Shown here: one piece after another, positions 1 to 7,881 of the stretch | Numbering within the stretch: position 1 is the first letter of the stretch | Layout: each line of letters opens with the position of its first letter | Assembly (NCBI GenBank): GCA_035301285.1 | Contig: DATGUN010000090.1 | Coordinates: 99,654 to 163,653, forward strand | Origin: DATGUN01 sp035301285 | GTDB lineage: Bacteria > Bacillota > Bacilli > Bacillales > Amphibacillaceae | Direction: 5' to 3' | DNA: 64,000 nt | Notes under the pieces: generated by a model | Databases searched by the model: none | What the model was told of the DNA's origin: nothing | The model's input: only the letters and a program-made list of their open reading frames with translations | Translations under genes and position numbers: made by a program

Positions 1-1769
1 AAGCTACTCCTTCCAACGAAGGACGCGGATACATCATTCGGAGGTTAATCCGGAGAGCCGTTCGATTTGCCAAAGAATTAGGTGTCAATGACCCGTTTAT
101 GTATCGGTTGGTTTCCACAGTCGGAGATATCATGAAGAGTTATTATCCAGAAATCGAAACAGAACAAACGTATATTGAAACAGTCATTAAACGGGAAGAA
201 ATGAAATTCCATGAAACGTTACAAGATGGGTTAAGTATTTTGACAACGAATATTAAAAATGAAAAAGAAAAAGGAAGCACCGTGTTCCCTGGTGATATTG
301 TGTTTAAATTATATGACACGTACGGTTTCCCGAAAGAATTGACTGAGGAGTATTTACTTGATGAAGGATTTAAAATGGATCATGACGGTTACGAACAAGA
401 AATGGAACAACAACGTACACGTGCACGCCAAGCACAAAAGAAAGCAAATTCAATGCATGTACAAGATCCTGTTTTCAGTTCTCTAGATGTAGATACAGCA
501 TTTATAGGTTATGATCGAGGCACGACACAAACCAAAATCGAGAAAATCATACAGGATGGCCATGTGCATTCATCTGCAAGTAAGGATGAGGAAATATATA
601 TATTATTGAAGGAAACCCCGTTTTATGCAGAAAGTGGCGGTCAAGTAGCTGATGTCGGTAGAATTTATTCCGAAAAAGCAACAGGCTATGTACAAAACGT
701 TCAAAAAGGACCAGAAGGCGATCATATCCATCAAGTGGTGGTTACTGAAGGAACATTTCACGAAAAAGATGACGTTAAAGCAGAAATCGATTTTGGAAAA
801 CGTCAATTTATCATCAAAAATCACTCTGCAACCCATTTATTGCATCAAGCCTTAAAAGATGTATTGGGAAATCATGTGAATCAAGCAGGGTCACTTGTCG
901 GTCCGGAACGGTTGCGTTTTGACTTTTCACATTTTCAGTCGTTGGACGCTGAGTCTTTACATCAGATAGAACAATTAGTGAATGAAAAGATTTGGGATGC
1001 CATCCCTGTGCATATCAGTGAAAAAAGTATTGAAGAAGCAAAAGCAATGGGTGCTATGGCGTTATTCGGTGAAAAATACGGTGACATTGTACGCGTGGTG
1101 CAGATGGATGATTACAGTATCGAATTATGCGGCGGCTGTCATGTACAAAACACGTCTGAAATTGGTTTATTCAAAATTGTCTCTGAATCCGGCATTGGAA
1201 CGGGTACAAGGAGAATTGAAGCAGTAACAAGCAGATATGCCTATTTCTTTGTCCAGGACAAATTGAATGTGCTTAATACAGCTGCTATCCAGTTAAAAGC
1301 AAGTGCTGAACAAGTTCCCGATAAAATAACACAGCTGCATGAGGATATGAAAAACCTGCAACAAGAAAATGAATCAATGAATTCCAAATTGGCGCAGGCA
1401 GAAGTGTCCACACTGGTTGATAAAGCACAGAAAGTCAATGGTATAACCGTATTGGCTGAAGAAGTCAATGCAAAAGATATGAACCAGCTCAGGAGTATGG
1501 TTGACGATATGAAACAAAAACTCGGCAGCGGTCTTATCCTGCTTGCATCAAGTCAAAACGGAAAAGTGCAACTGGCGGCAGGGGTGTCAAAAGACTATGT
1601 CGAAAAAGGATTACATGCCGGAAACCTTATCAAAGAAGCAGCACGTCTTTGTGGCGGAGGCGGTGGTGGACGTCCTGACATGGCACAAGCAGGAGGCAAA
1701 AATCCCGATAGGATCCCTGAGGCACTACGATATACCACTGAATATATTGAACAAAATGTGACAGACTAA
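1..1769 (+). CDS. alaS: Alanyl-tRNA synthetase, 3' part (5' end outside window)
   Basis: Charges tRNA-Ala with alanine in the cytoplasm and clears mischarged Ser/Gly through its editing domain. The reading frame is open from base 3, so about 588 C-terminal residues are present and roughly 290 N-terminal catalytic residues are missing; the visible start reads NEGRGYIIRRLIRRA, the end of the class II catalytic/tRNA-binding part. Editing-domain zinc ligands are seen as HSATH (about 822-836) and CGGCH (about 1129-1143). A glutamine-rich coiled coil (about 1290-1420) precedes the C-Ala domain, whose glycine run and RPDMAQAGG lie at about 1653-1700. Followed by reoM and ruvX, the usual Bacillus order. 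Identification is secure; only the truncation by the window edge is unusual. Confidence 0.97.
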   Translation, partial: ATPSNEGRGYIIRRLIRRAVRFAKELGVNDPFMYRLVSTVGDIMKSYYPEIETEQTYIETVIKREEMKFHETLQDGLSILTTNIKNEKEKGSTVFPGDIVFKLYDTYGFPKELTEEYLLDEGFKMDHDGYEQEMEQQRTRARQAQKKANSMHVQDPVFSSLDVDTAFIGYDRGTTQTKIEKIIQDGHVHSSASKDEEIYILLKETPFYAESGGQVADVGRIYSEKATGYVQNVQKGPEGDHIHQVVVTEGTFHEKDDVKAEIDFGKRQFIIKNHSATHLLHQALKDVLGNHVNQAGSLVGPERLRFDFSHFQSLDAESLHQIEQLVNEKIWDAIPVHISEKSIEEAKAMGAMALFGEKYGDIVRVVQMDDYSIELCGGCHVQNTSEIGLFKIVSESGIGTGTRRIEAVTSRYAYFFVQDKLNVLNTAAIQLKASAEQVPDKITQLHEDMKNLQQENESMNSKLAQAEVSTLVDKAQKVNGITVLAEEVNAKDMNQLRSMVDDMKQKLGSGLILLASSQNGKVQLAAGVSKDYVEKGLHAGNLIKEAARLCGGGGGGRPDMAQAGGKNPDRIPEALRYTTEYIEQNVTD

Positions 1770-1797
1770 GTTTTTATATCAGAAATCGTTAAAAAGA

Positions 1798-1803
1798 TAT
1801 AAT
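1798..1803 (+). promoter_or_regulatory. Candidate -10 box upstream of yrzL
   Basis: A perfect TATAAT lies 60 bases before the yrzL start, in the short gap after alaS. No good -35 hexamer is found at 16-18 bases, so this may be a weak promoter or chance in an AT-rich gap. Confidence 0.3.
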
Positions 1804-1863
1804 AAATGATCCAAACATGTTAGAATGAGTAGAGTAGGTAAAACTTGTAAACGAGGTGTCACT

Positions 1864-2130
1864 ATGAGCTCAATTGATAAAACAATGAAATTTAACTTTT
1901 CAGAGGAACCGTACGATCAAGATATAAAAGAAATACTATGGACGGTTCATGATGCACTGAAAGAAAAAGGATACAATCCAATCAATCAAATCGTTGGATA
2001 TTTATTATCTGGTGACCCTGCTTATATTCCAAGATATAATGATGCCAGAAATTTAATCCGTAAAATAGAACGTGATGAAGTCATCGAAGAACTCGTCACA
2101 TTTTATTTACAGCAACAAAAGGATGAATAA
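1864..2130 (+). CDS. yrzL: IreB/ReoM family regulator (UPF0297)
   Basis: Small 88-residue cytoplasmic protein of the IreB/ReoM family. In Listeria and Enterococcus it is phosphorylated by the PASTA Ser/Thr kinase and controls ClpCP-dependent turnover of MurA, so linking the kinase to peptidoglycan synthesis. ATG at 1864 is chosen because GAGGTG sits 11 bases upstream and the resulting N-terminus (MSSIDKTMKFNF) matches the family; an in-frame upstream GTG-type start at 1825 would add 13 unrelated residues. Thr7 falls at the position of the phosphorylated threonine of ReoM. It abuts ruvX (next start is the base after its stop), as in Bacillus. The kinase link is inferred from the family. Confidence 0.9.
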   Translation: MSSIDKTMKFNFSEEPYDQDIKEILWTVHDALKEKGYNPINQIVGYLLSGDPAYIPRYNDARNLIRKIERDEVIEELVTFYLQQQKDE

Positions 2131-2547
2131 ATGCGGATTGTAGGATTGGATGTTGGAACAAAAACAATTGGTGTTGCAATTAGTGATATATTTGGGTGGA
2201 CGGCTCAAGGGTTATCGACCATCTATTGGCGGGAAAAAGATATAACGTCGGCGGACGAAAACCTGGCTGAGATCTTCGAAAAATATGAAGTGGATAAAGT
2301 TGTCGTCGGCCTACCGAAACACATGAATGGAAGTATCGGTGAACGTGGTGAAGCATCACAGGTTTATGCTGAACATATCGAAAAAACACATCATATCCCT
2401 ACTGTGTTATGGGATGAACGGTTAACGACTGTTGCAGCGGAGAAAGTGTTATTAGAAGCAGACGTCAGCCGAAAAAAACGAAAAGACGTTATTGATAAAA
2501 TGGCAGCTGTTATGATTTTACAAGGCTATCTCGATCAATATTCTTAA
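2131..2547 (+). CDS. ruvX: Putative pre-16S rRNA nuclease / Holliday junction resolvase-like YqgF
   Basis: 138-residue RNase H-fold protein of the YqgF/RuvX family, implicated in 5' maturation of 16S rRNA; the Holliday-resolvase role is by fold similarity. The N-terminus MRIVGLDVGTKTIGVAISD carries the conserved GLDxGxKxIGVA block with the first acidic metal ligand. VVGLPKHMNG (about residues 59-68) and WDERLTT (about 93-99) are the other family motifs, and a conserved Asp follows near the C-terminus (RKDVIDKMAA). Length is typical. It starts directly after the yrzL stop and is followed 15 bases later by yrzB, so it is translated from one operon. Confidence 0.93.
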   Translation: MRIVGLDVGTKTIGVAISDIFGWTAQGLSTIYWREKDITSADENLAEIFEKYEVDKVVVGLPKHMNGSIGERGEASQVYAEHIEKTHHIPTVLWDERLTTVAAEKVLLEADVSRKKRKDVIDKMAAVMILQGYLDQYS

Positions 2548-2562
2548 AAAAGGGGTGAAAAG

Positions 2563-2847
2563 ATGGCACTGGAAGAAAAGGAACGTATCATTATCCCTGA
2601 TGAAAATGACGAAGAACACTTATTCGAAGTATTATTCACATTTGATCTAGATGAAACGAACCAATCGTATATTGCAGTTGTCCCTGTAGAACAAGAGGAT
2701 GAAGAAGAGGTGGAAGTGTATGCTTTCCGTTATGAAGAGAAAGGTGAGGATGATAACGATCTAGCCCTTTTCCCAATTGAAACCGATCATGAATGGGATA
2801 TGGTGGAAGAAATGTTGCACACATTGGCGGATGAAGAACAAGTATAA
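2563..2847 (+). CDS. yrzB: DUF1292 family protein YrzB
   Basis: 94-residue, strongly acidic cytoplasmic protein of the DUF1292/YrzB family; function unknown. Acidic residues make up a large part of the chain, and the hallmark LFEVLFTFDLDETNQSY region is present around residues 20-40. The start at 2563 has AAGGGGTG eight bases upstream. It is the last gene of the yrzL-ruvX-yrzB unit and is followed by a stem-loop with a T tract. The family almost always sits next to ruvX, which suggests a role in ribosome or envelope housekeeping, but no activity can be read from the sequence. Confidence 0.88.
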   Translation: MALEEKERIIIPDENDEEHLFEVLFTFDLDETNQSYIAVVPVEQEDEEEVEVYAFRYEEKGEDDNDLALFPIETDHEWDMVEEMLHTLADEEQV

Positions 2848-2892
2848 AAATCAATCCCATGCTATGTATTTAAATATTTTTGGCTGATGTCG

Positions 2893-2912
2893 GCTGATGG
2901 CATCAGCTTTTT
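2893..2912 (+). terminator. Intrinsic terminator after yrzB
   Basis: GCTGATG and CATCAGC form a tight hairpin followed by TTTTT. A second GCTGATG copy ten bases upstream could pair with the same 3' arm with a larger loop. Confidence 0.6.
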
Positions 2913-2941
2913 CAATGTATTATGACAGGATATTTTTGTTC

Positions 2942-2970
2942 TGGATTATCGTTTTCGTTTTTAGTATAAT
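2942..2970 (+). promoter_or_regulatory. Candidate sigma-A promoter of mltG
   Basis: TATAAT at 2965-2970 with a poor -35 (TGGATT, 3 of 6) at 17 bases. The position between the yrzB terminator and mltG makes a promoter plausible. Confidence 0.4.
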
Positions 2971-2994
2971 ATAGCGGACGAGGGGGGTAGCAAC

Positions 2995-4116
2995 ATGCCG
3001 AAAAAAAACAAAGACAGTAAATTTAAGAAGAACTTATTTTCACGTGCAAAGGAGGCAAGTACTGTACGGAAAATTGTGCTCATCATTATTTTTGCCCTTT
3101 TGCTTATTTTTGTTATAGGAGCTATATCGGGGTATATGTATATAAAATCATCACTGAAACCAGTCGACCCAGATAACAATAAAAAAATTGAGGTAGACAT
3201 TCCGATGGGTGCCTCCACTTCAGAAATTGCCACAATTCTGGATGAAAATGATATAATCAATAATGCTTTGATATTTCGTTTTTACATAAAATTTAAAAAT
3301 GAGTCGGATTTTCAAGCAGGCGACTATACGTTTACAAAATCAATGACATCCAATGAAATTATCCAATCGTTGCAAAGCGGTAAAATCATAAAAGAGCCTG
3401 TTTATACTGTTACAATACCTGAGGGGAAAACAATTCAGGAAATCGCGGAAATATACGCGGATAAAATGCCAATAAAAAAAGAGACCTTTTTGGATAAAGT
3501 CAATGATGCAGATTATATAGAATCCTTAATGGAAGATTATCCCGATGTGCTAACTGAAGACATACTCGATGACGATATTCGAACGCCCTTGGAAGGTTAT
3601 TTGTTTGCCGCCACTTACGATTTTTATTACGATGACCCGAATGTCGAGGAAATAGTGGGTAAAATGCTGGAAAAAACAAATAATGTGGTTGTCCAATATC
3701 TTGATGATATGACAGATTTAGATTTAACCGTTCATGAAGCATTGACTTTTGCGTCATTGGTTGAGAAAGAAGCCAGCGACGAAGACCAACGAAAGAAAAT
3801 TGCCGGGCTATTTTACAATCGTTTAGACGAGAATATTAAACTGCAAACAGATCCAACAGTCCTATATGCATTAGGAGAACATAAAACGAAAATAAAAGAA
3901 AAGGATCTGAAGGTTGATTCGCCATATAATACGTATCAAATCGACACACTCCCTATTGGTCCTATATCCAATTTTTCCGAGAGTTCATTAGAAGCCACGA
4001 TACATCCAGAGGAATCGGATTATCTTTACTTCCTCCATGATGATAAGGGAGATATTCACTTCTCGGAAACATATGATGAACATATTGAAAAGAAAAAGAA
4101 ATATATTGATGACTGA
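2995..4116 (+). CDS. mltG: Endolytic murein transglycosylase MltG
   Basis: Membrane-anchored lytic transglycosylase of the YceG/MltG family that cuts nascent glycan strands inside the chain and so sets the end of peptidoglycan polymerization. 373 residues: a basic cytoplasmic tail, one membrane segment at about residues 26-50, a LysM-like region, then the YceG domain outside the membrane. The catalytic block is SLVEKEAS with the likely catalytic Glu257, followed by YNRL and the LQTDPTVLYALG motif that lines the glycan groove. GAGGGGGG nine bases upstream supports the ATG at 2995. It leads the mltG-trmR-udk group, as in Bacillus (YrrL). Confidence 0.95.
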   Translation: MPKKNKDSKFKKNLFSRAKEASTVRKIVLIIIFALLLIFVIGAISGYMYIKSSLKPVDPDNNKKIEVDIPMGASTSEIATILDENDIINNALIFRFYIKFKNESDFQAGDYTFTKSMTSNEIIQSLQSGKIIKEPVYTVTIPEGKTIQEIAEIYADKMPIKKETFLDKVNDADYIESLMEDYPDVLTEDILDDDIRTPLEGYLFAATYDFYYDDPNVEEIVGKMLEKTNNVVVQYLDDMTDLDLTVHEALTFASLVEKEASDEDQRKKIAGLFYNRLDENIKLQTDPTVLYALGEHKTKIKEKDLKVDSPYNTYQIDTLPIGPISNFSESSLEATIHPEESDYLYFLHDDKGDIHFSETYDEHIEKKKKYIDD

Positions 4117-4149
4117 TTGGTTAGATTATGTGCATCAAAGAGGTGTTGT

Positions 4150-4785
4150 ATGGTGAACAAGGAAACAACTGACTATTTAAGATGGACTTTACCTGGAAAA
4201 GAACCTTGGGAAGAAATGTTGGAACAAGAAGCCAAGGAAGAAAAGGTTCCTATCATGGAGCCTGAAAGTATGAACCTGGTTAAACAGCTTATCCGATTGA
4301 AAAAGCCAATGTTCATATTGGAGATCGGTACAGCAATCGGATATTCGGCATTGGAAATGCTTGATGCATATCCGGAAGCCACAATCATTACAATTGAACG
4401 AAATGATGAAAGATACAATCAAGCCCGACATAATATACACATTCAAGAAAAGGCGGATCAGATCCATATCATTCATGGTGATGCATTGGAAGTTTTGACA
4501 GAACTGGATGAATACAAGTTTGATGTTATTTTCATCGATGCCGCAAAAGGTCAATATAAACGGTTTTTTGAGTTGGTCCAACCACTGCTGAATGATGAGG
4601 CTCTCATCATATCCGATAATGTATTATTCAAGGGATATGTAACGGGAGAATCACAGGCGAACCAACGTTATAAAAAGCTTGCAAAAAAAATACATGAATA
4701 CAACATATGGCTAACTGAACAAACAAATTATAATACATCCATCATCCCTATTGGAGATGGGGTTGCTGTCAGCTTGAAAAAATAA
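4150..4785 (+). CDS. trmR: tRNA 5-hydroxyuridine methyltransferase (YrrM/TrmR)
   Basis: SAM-dependent O-methyltransferase of the YrrM family. In B. subtilis this enzyme converts 5-hydroxyuridine-34 to 5-methoxyuridine in tRNA wobble positions. Motif I is ILEIGTAIGYSAL (about residues 55-67); the metal/SAM acidic motif VIFIDAAKGQY is at about 127-137 and the second metal-site motif SDNVLFKG follows. ATG 4150 is chosen over the frame start at 4117 because AAGAGGTG lies just upstream and the longer form adds an unrelated cysteine-rich 11-mer. It is directly followed by udk; the U32-peptidase genes that usually separate the two are absent here. Confidence 0.9.
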   Translation: MVNKETTDYLRWTLPGKEPWEEMLEQEAKEEKVPIMEPESMNLVKQLIRLKKPMFILEIGTAIGYSALEMLDAYPEATIITIERNDERYNQARHNIHIQEKADQIHIIHGDALEVLTELDEYKFDVIFIDAAKGQYKRFFELVQPLLNDEALIISDNVLFKGYVTGESQANQRYKKLAKKIHEYNIWLTEQTNYNTSIIPIGDGVAVSLKK

Positions 4786-4799
4786 AGGGAGGTACTCTT

Positions 4800-5432
4800 T
4801 TGGTTAAAGAAAAGCCAGTAGTAATCGGTGTGGCAGGTGGAAGCGGAAGTGGTAAGACAACCGTAACGCGTTCTATTTGCCAACGGTTTACTGATCAAAC
4901 CATTCTGGTGATAGAACAAGACTATTATTATAAAGATCAGTCACATTTACCTTTTGAAGAACGTTTGAACACCAATTATGATCATCCATTGGCATTTGAC
5001 AATGATTTATTGATCGAACATATACACAAACTGATCAGTCATCAGCCCGTAAGTAAACCTGTTTATGATTATAAAATCCATACACGGTCTGATGAAACCA
5101 TTTATGTAGAACCAAAAGATGTTATTATATTGGAAGGGATACTCATCCTAGAAGACCCCCGATTGGTTGATTTGATGGATATCAAAGTGTATGTGGATAC
5201 GGATGCCGATATCCGTATCATCCGCAGATTGATGCGGGACATCAAAGAACGAGGGAGAACGCTTGATTCGGTCATTGAACAGTATGTGAATAATGTCAGG
5301 CCGATGCATTTGCAATTTGTTGAACCAACGAAACGTTATAGTGACATCATCATCCCTGAAGGTGGTCAAAATCAAGTGGCCATTGATATCATGGCAACCA
5401 AAATAGAAAATATACTTACTAAAAGATCCTAA
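4800..5432 (+). CDS. udk: Uridine kinase
   Basis: Phosphorylates uridine and cytidine to UMP/CMP in pyrimidine salvage. 210 residues. The P-loop GGSGSGKTT is at about residues 13-21, the substrate region YDHPLAFD at about 59-66, YDYKIHTR in the middle, and IILEGILIL carries the Walker B-like strand. Start is TTG at 4800, supported by AAGGGAGG seven bases upstream and by the normal family N-terminus. It lies 15 bases after trmR. Downstream, 234 bases separate it from greA with no clear terminator; this gap holds a TATAAT at 5614-5619 that may belong to a greA promoter. Confidence 0.95.
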   Translation: MVKEKPVVIGVAGGSGSGKTTVTRSICQRFTDQTILVIEQDYYYKDQSHLPFEERLNTNYDHPLAFDNDLLIEHIHKLISHQPVSKPVYDYKIHTRSDETIYVEPKDVIILEGILILEDPRLVDLMDIKVYVDTDADIRIIRRLMRDIKERGRTLDSVIEQYVNNVRPMHLQFVEPTKRYSDIIIPEGGQNQVAIDIMATKIENILTKRS

Positions 5433-5613
5433 AATAAAAGGATTGAAAAATATTTATAAATCTGCCATAGTATTTAATTAGAATATAATCATCGAAGCTA
5501 AGGAGCATCGAAAACAAAAACATACAACATGTTCCCCAGACCAGCACGCATTCGTTACAGATAAGAAAGAATAAAACCTTGATGACACGAAGACACTGCA
5601 AGTCGAAAATAGG

Positions 5614-5619
5614 TATAAT
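5614..5619 (+). promoter_or_regulatory. Candidate -10 box for greA
   Basis: Perfect TATAAT 48 bases before the greA start. No convincing -35 hexamer is seen 16-18 bases upstream, so confidence is low. Confidence 0.35.
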
Positions 5620-5666
5620 GACAGTCAGACCGTAATATATAACAAATTAAAGGAGTGTTTTAATAA

Positions 5667-6143
5667 ATGGCAACAGAAAAAAGTTTTTATATGACTAAAG
5701 AGGGGAAAGACAATTTAGAGGACGAACTGCACTATCTGAAAACAGAACGTAGACAAGAAGTTGTTGAGCGTATTAAAGAAGCAAGGGCATTTGGGGATTT
5801 GTCCGAGAACTCGGAATACGATGCTGCCAAAGATGAGCAAGCATTTGTTGAAACGCGTATTGCTCAAGTGGAAAAAATGATCCGCAATGCTGTTATTATT
5901 GAAAATGACAATGAAAATCCGGACATTGTAACATTAGGCAAATCCGTCACATTTCAGGAATTACCCGATGGAGACAAAGAAACATATACGATTGTCGGCA
6001 GTGCAGAAGCCGATCCATTTGAAGGGAAAATCTCCAATGATTCACCGATGGCAAAAAGTCTCCTCGGTCATGAAAAAGGTGAAGAGGTTACAGTGTCGAC
6101 CCCCGGAGGAGATATGCAGGTCAAGGTCGTTCATGTCGAATAG
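5667..6143 (+). CDS. greA: Transcription elongation factor GreA
   Basis: Rescues backtracked RNA polymerase by stimulating cleavage of the nascent transcript. 158 residues, the usual length. The N-terminal coiled coil (about residues 10-75) ends in the loop RAFGDLSENSEYDAAKDEQ with the acidic tip residues (DLSENSEYD) that reach the polymerase active site; the C-terminal FKBP-like domain has the usual ISNDSPMAKSLLGHEKGE block near residue 123. AAAGGAGTG supports the start. It is followed by a strong terminator at 6217-6246. Confidence 0.97.
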   Translation: MATEKSFYMTKEGKDNLEDELHYLKTERRQEVVERIKEARAFGDLSENSEYDAAKDEQAFVETRIAQVEKMIRNAVIIENDNENPDIVTLGKSVTFQELPDGDKETYTIVGSAEADPFEGKISNDSPMAKSLLGHEKGEEVTVSTPGGDMQVKVVHVE

Positions 6144-6216
6144 ATGTGGTTCGGTGAACGAGCGCACCTATTGGGATGTCAAAGCTGCCAATCGGTATCA
6201 TCAATATAAGTATTAT

Positions 6217-6246
6217 AAAAAGCGGAGGGCCCCCGCTTTTTTCTTT
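6217..6246 (+). terminator. Intrinsic terminator after greA
   Basis: AAAAGCGG ... CCGCTTTTTT hairpin (with additional GGG/CCC pairing inside) ending in a T-rich tract; a strong rho-independent terminator. Confidence 0.85.
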
Positions 6247-6294
6247 TCTTGAATTCGATTTAAGATGTAACATTCCAAAAAGCAGTCTGTGCAA

Positions 6295-6322
6295 TTGATT
6301 TGTAAACAGAAATTCATATTAT
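6295..6322 (+). promoter_or_regulatory. Candidate sigma-A promoter of yrrS
   Basis: TTGATT, 16-base spacer, TATTAT, located between the greA terminator and yrrS. Confidence 0.45.
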
Positions 6323-6377
6323 GTTATATTCATTCCTATAAATAGTATGCTATATTAGAATACATAGGGAGGTAACT

Positions 6378-7064
6378 ATGATGAGCGATCGATTCAGTCG
6401 AGTAAACAAATTTGAAAAACGCAGAAAAAACACAAAATCCATTTCAATATTGATTGTGATCGGTATCATATTGATTATTATTTTGCTTGGTTTTTGGCTG
6501 TTTGGCGGAAGCAGCGGTGACGATGCCGATAACGCCGAGCCGGACACCAATCATGAAAGCCAAAATAATGGCGATTCTGAAACGTCCACGAATGATTCTA
6601 CCGCAAATGAGGACAAACAGAATAATGATGAAAATGAAAACAACGATGATAATAATGAGTCAGATGATAATGACGAAAACAACGACGATAATGACTCTGA
6701 TGATGTATCGATACCTTCCGATGATGTCGATATAGAAAAAGTAGATGATCCAGATGATAATAATGTCGAGGAAGCTTATACCGGCAATTGGAAAGCTATT
6801 GGTACATCTCAATCCGAACCACATGAAGTCCAATATGACAAAGAATCACAGGATTGGAATGAGATGGAAGAAGCTATTAAGTATGCAACAGGTTTAAATG
6901 ACATGACAACCCATTGGATAGGAAATGATGGTGATCAAAAGGTAGTCGGCACAGTTGCAAATCCCGACAATACAGAAATTTACCGCGTATATTTGTCTTG
7001 GCAGACAGATGATGGATGGCAACCGACAAAAGTTGAAAAACTAAAAGAACTTGATCAAGGTTAA
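6378..7064 (+). CDS. yrrS: YrrS-like membrane-anchored DUF1510 protein
   Basis: 228 residues. A basic N-terminus is followed by one membrane segment (about residues 22-43), then a long linker (about 45-130) made almost only of D, N, E, S and T, and a C-terminal DUF1510 domain (about 135-225) with the conserved NWKAIGT and YRVYLSWQTDDGWQPTKV blocks. The topology places the domain outside the cell. In B. subtilis yrrS is paired with the penicillin-binding protein gene pbpI and expressed around sporulation; pbpI is absent here. Start is ATG 6378 or 6381; GGGAGG fits both. Function unknown beyond the envelope location. The linker is unusually long and acidic, as in halotolerant relatives. Confidence 0.85.
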   Translation: MMSDRFSRVNKFEKRRKNTKSISILIVIGIILIIILLGFWLFGGSSGDDADNAEPDTNHESQNNGDSETSTNDSTANEDKQNNDENENNDDNNESDDNDENNDDNDSDDVSIPSDDVDIEKVDDPDDNNVEEAYTGNWKAIGTSQSEPHEVQYDKESQDWNEMEEAIKYATGLNDMTTHWIGNDGDQKVVGTVANPDNTEIYRVYLSWQTDDGWQPTKVEKLKELDQG

Positions 7065-7102
7065 ACAATCGGTTATATCGATTTTGAGTGGGGGTTATTG
7101 TT

Positions 7103-7798
7103 TTGACGATAGGGATTATTGGAGCAATGGATGAAGAAATAGCATTATTAATAGAGAACATTGAGCAAAAAAAATATGAGAAAGTTGCTCATTGCGAATT
7201 TATTCAAGGTCAAATGTGCGGTATAGATGTTGTTTTGCTGAAATCGGGCATTGGAAAGGTCAATGCAGCCATGGCGACAACAATTATGCATGAACGATTT
7301 CACCCCGAATATGTGATCAATACCGGGAGTGCAGGTGGATATACAAGTGATTTGAATGTTGGTGATATCGTTATATCCGAAGCGGTTGTACAACACGATG
7401 TCGATGTAACGGGCTTTGATTATGAATATGGTCAAATTCCAGGTATGCCTACCTATTTCAAAGCGGATGAGAGGCTTGTCGATCAAGTGGAATTCGTCAT
7501 CGATTCAATGCAAATAGCGTACAGAAAAGGAATCATTGCAACGGGGGATATGTTCATGAGTGATCCGAAACGTGTATCATTCGTAAAAGAAACCTTTCCC
7601 GATATGGTAGCAATGGAAATGGAAGCTGGCGCAATTGCACAAGTATGTTATCAATACAGTATACCATTTGTCATTATACGCTCCCTATCAGATATTGCGG
7701 GAAAAGAAGCCCCCATGTCATTTGATGCATTTTTGAATGTTGCGGCCAAACATGCGACAGAGGTCATTGTCGCTTTCGTTGAACAACTGAAGTACTAG
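7103..7798 (+). CDS. mtnN: 5'-methylthioadenosine/S-adenosylhomocysteine nucleosidase
   Basis: Hydrolyses methylthioadenosine and S-adenosylhomocysteine to adenine plus the thiosugar, recycling by-products of SAM and polyamine metabolism. With the TTG at 7103 the protein has 231 residues, the normal length, and GTGGGGG lies just upstream; the GTG at 7088 would use up that ribosome-binding site. The N-terminus MTIGIIGAMDEE contains the catalytic Glu region. NTGSAGGY, the phosphorylase-fold core MEMEAGAIAQVC and the catalytic Asp in IIRSLSDIAG (about residue 197) are all present. It converges on sigK across a shared hairpin. Confidence 0.93.
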   Translation: MTIGIIGAMDEEIALLIENIEQKKYEKVAHCEFIQGQMCGIDVVLLKSGIGKVNAAMATTIMHERFHPEYVINTGSAGGYTSDLNVGDIVISEAVVQHDVDVTGFDYEYGQIPGMPTYFKADERLVDQVEFVIDSMQIAYRKGIIATGDMFMSDPKRVSFVKETFPDMVAMEMEAGAIAQVCYQYSIPFVIIRSLSDIAGKEAPMSFDAFLNVAAKHATEVIVAFVEQLKY

Positions 7799-7832
7799 GG
7801 AAACCTTATTAAATCACATAATGATAGCATTG

Positions 7833-7875
7833 AAGAGATTGGGATACGAAACAATTGACCCAATCTCTTTTGTCA
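7833..7875. terminator. Hairpin terminator between convergent mtnN and sigK
   Basis: AAGAGATTGGG and CCCAATCTCTT form an 11-bp stem with a 15-base loop; the rightward side continues TTTTG. Serves mtnN clearly; for leftward sigK the T tract is weak. Confidence 0.7.
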
Positions 7876-7881
7876 TTTTTA

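Noticed and set aside
6487..6735. 82-residue methionine/threonine-rich frame inside yrrS
   Set aside because: Frame-shifted reading of the acidic low-complexity linker.
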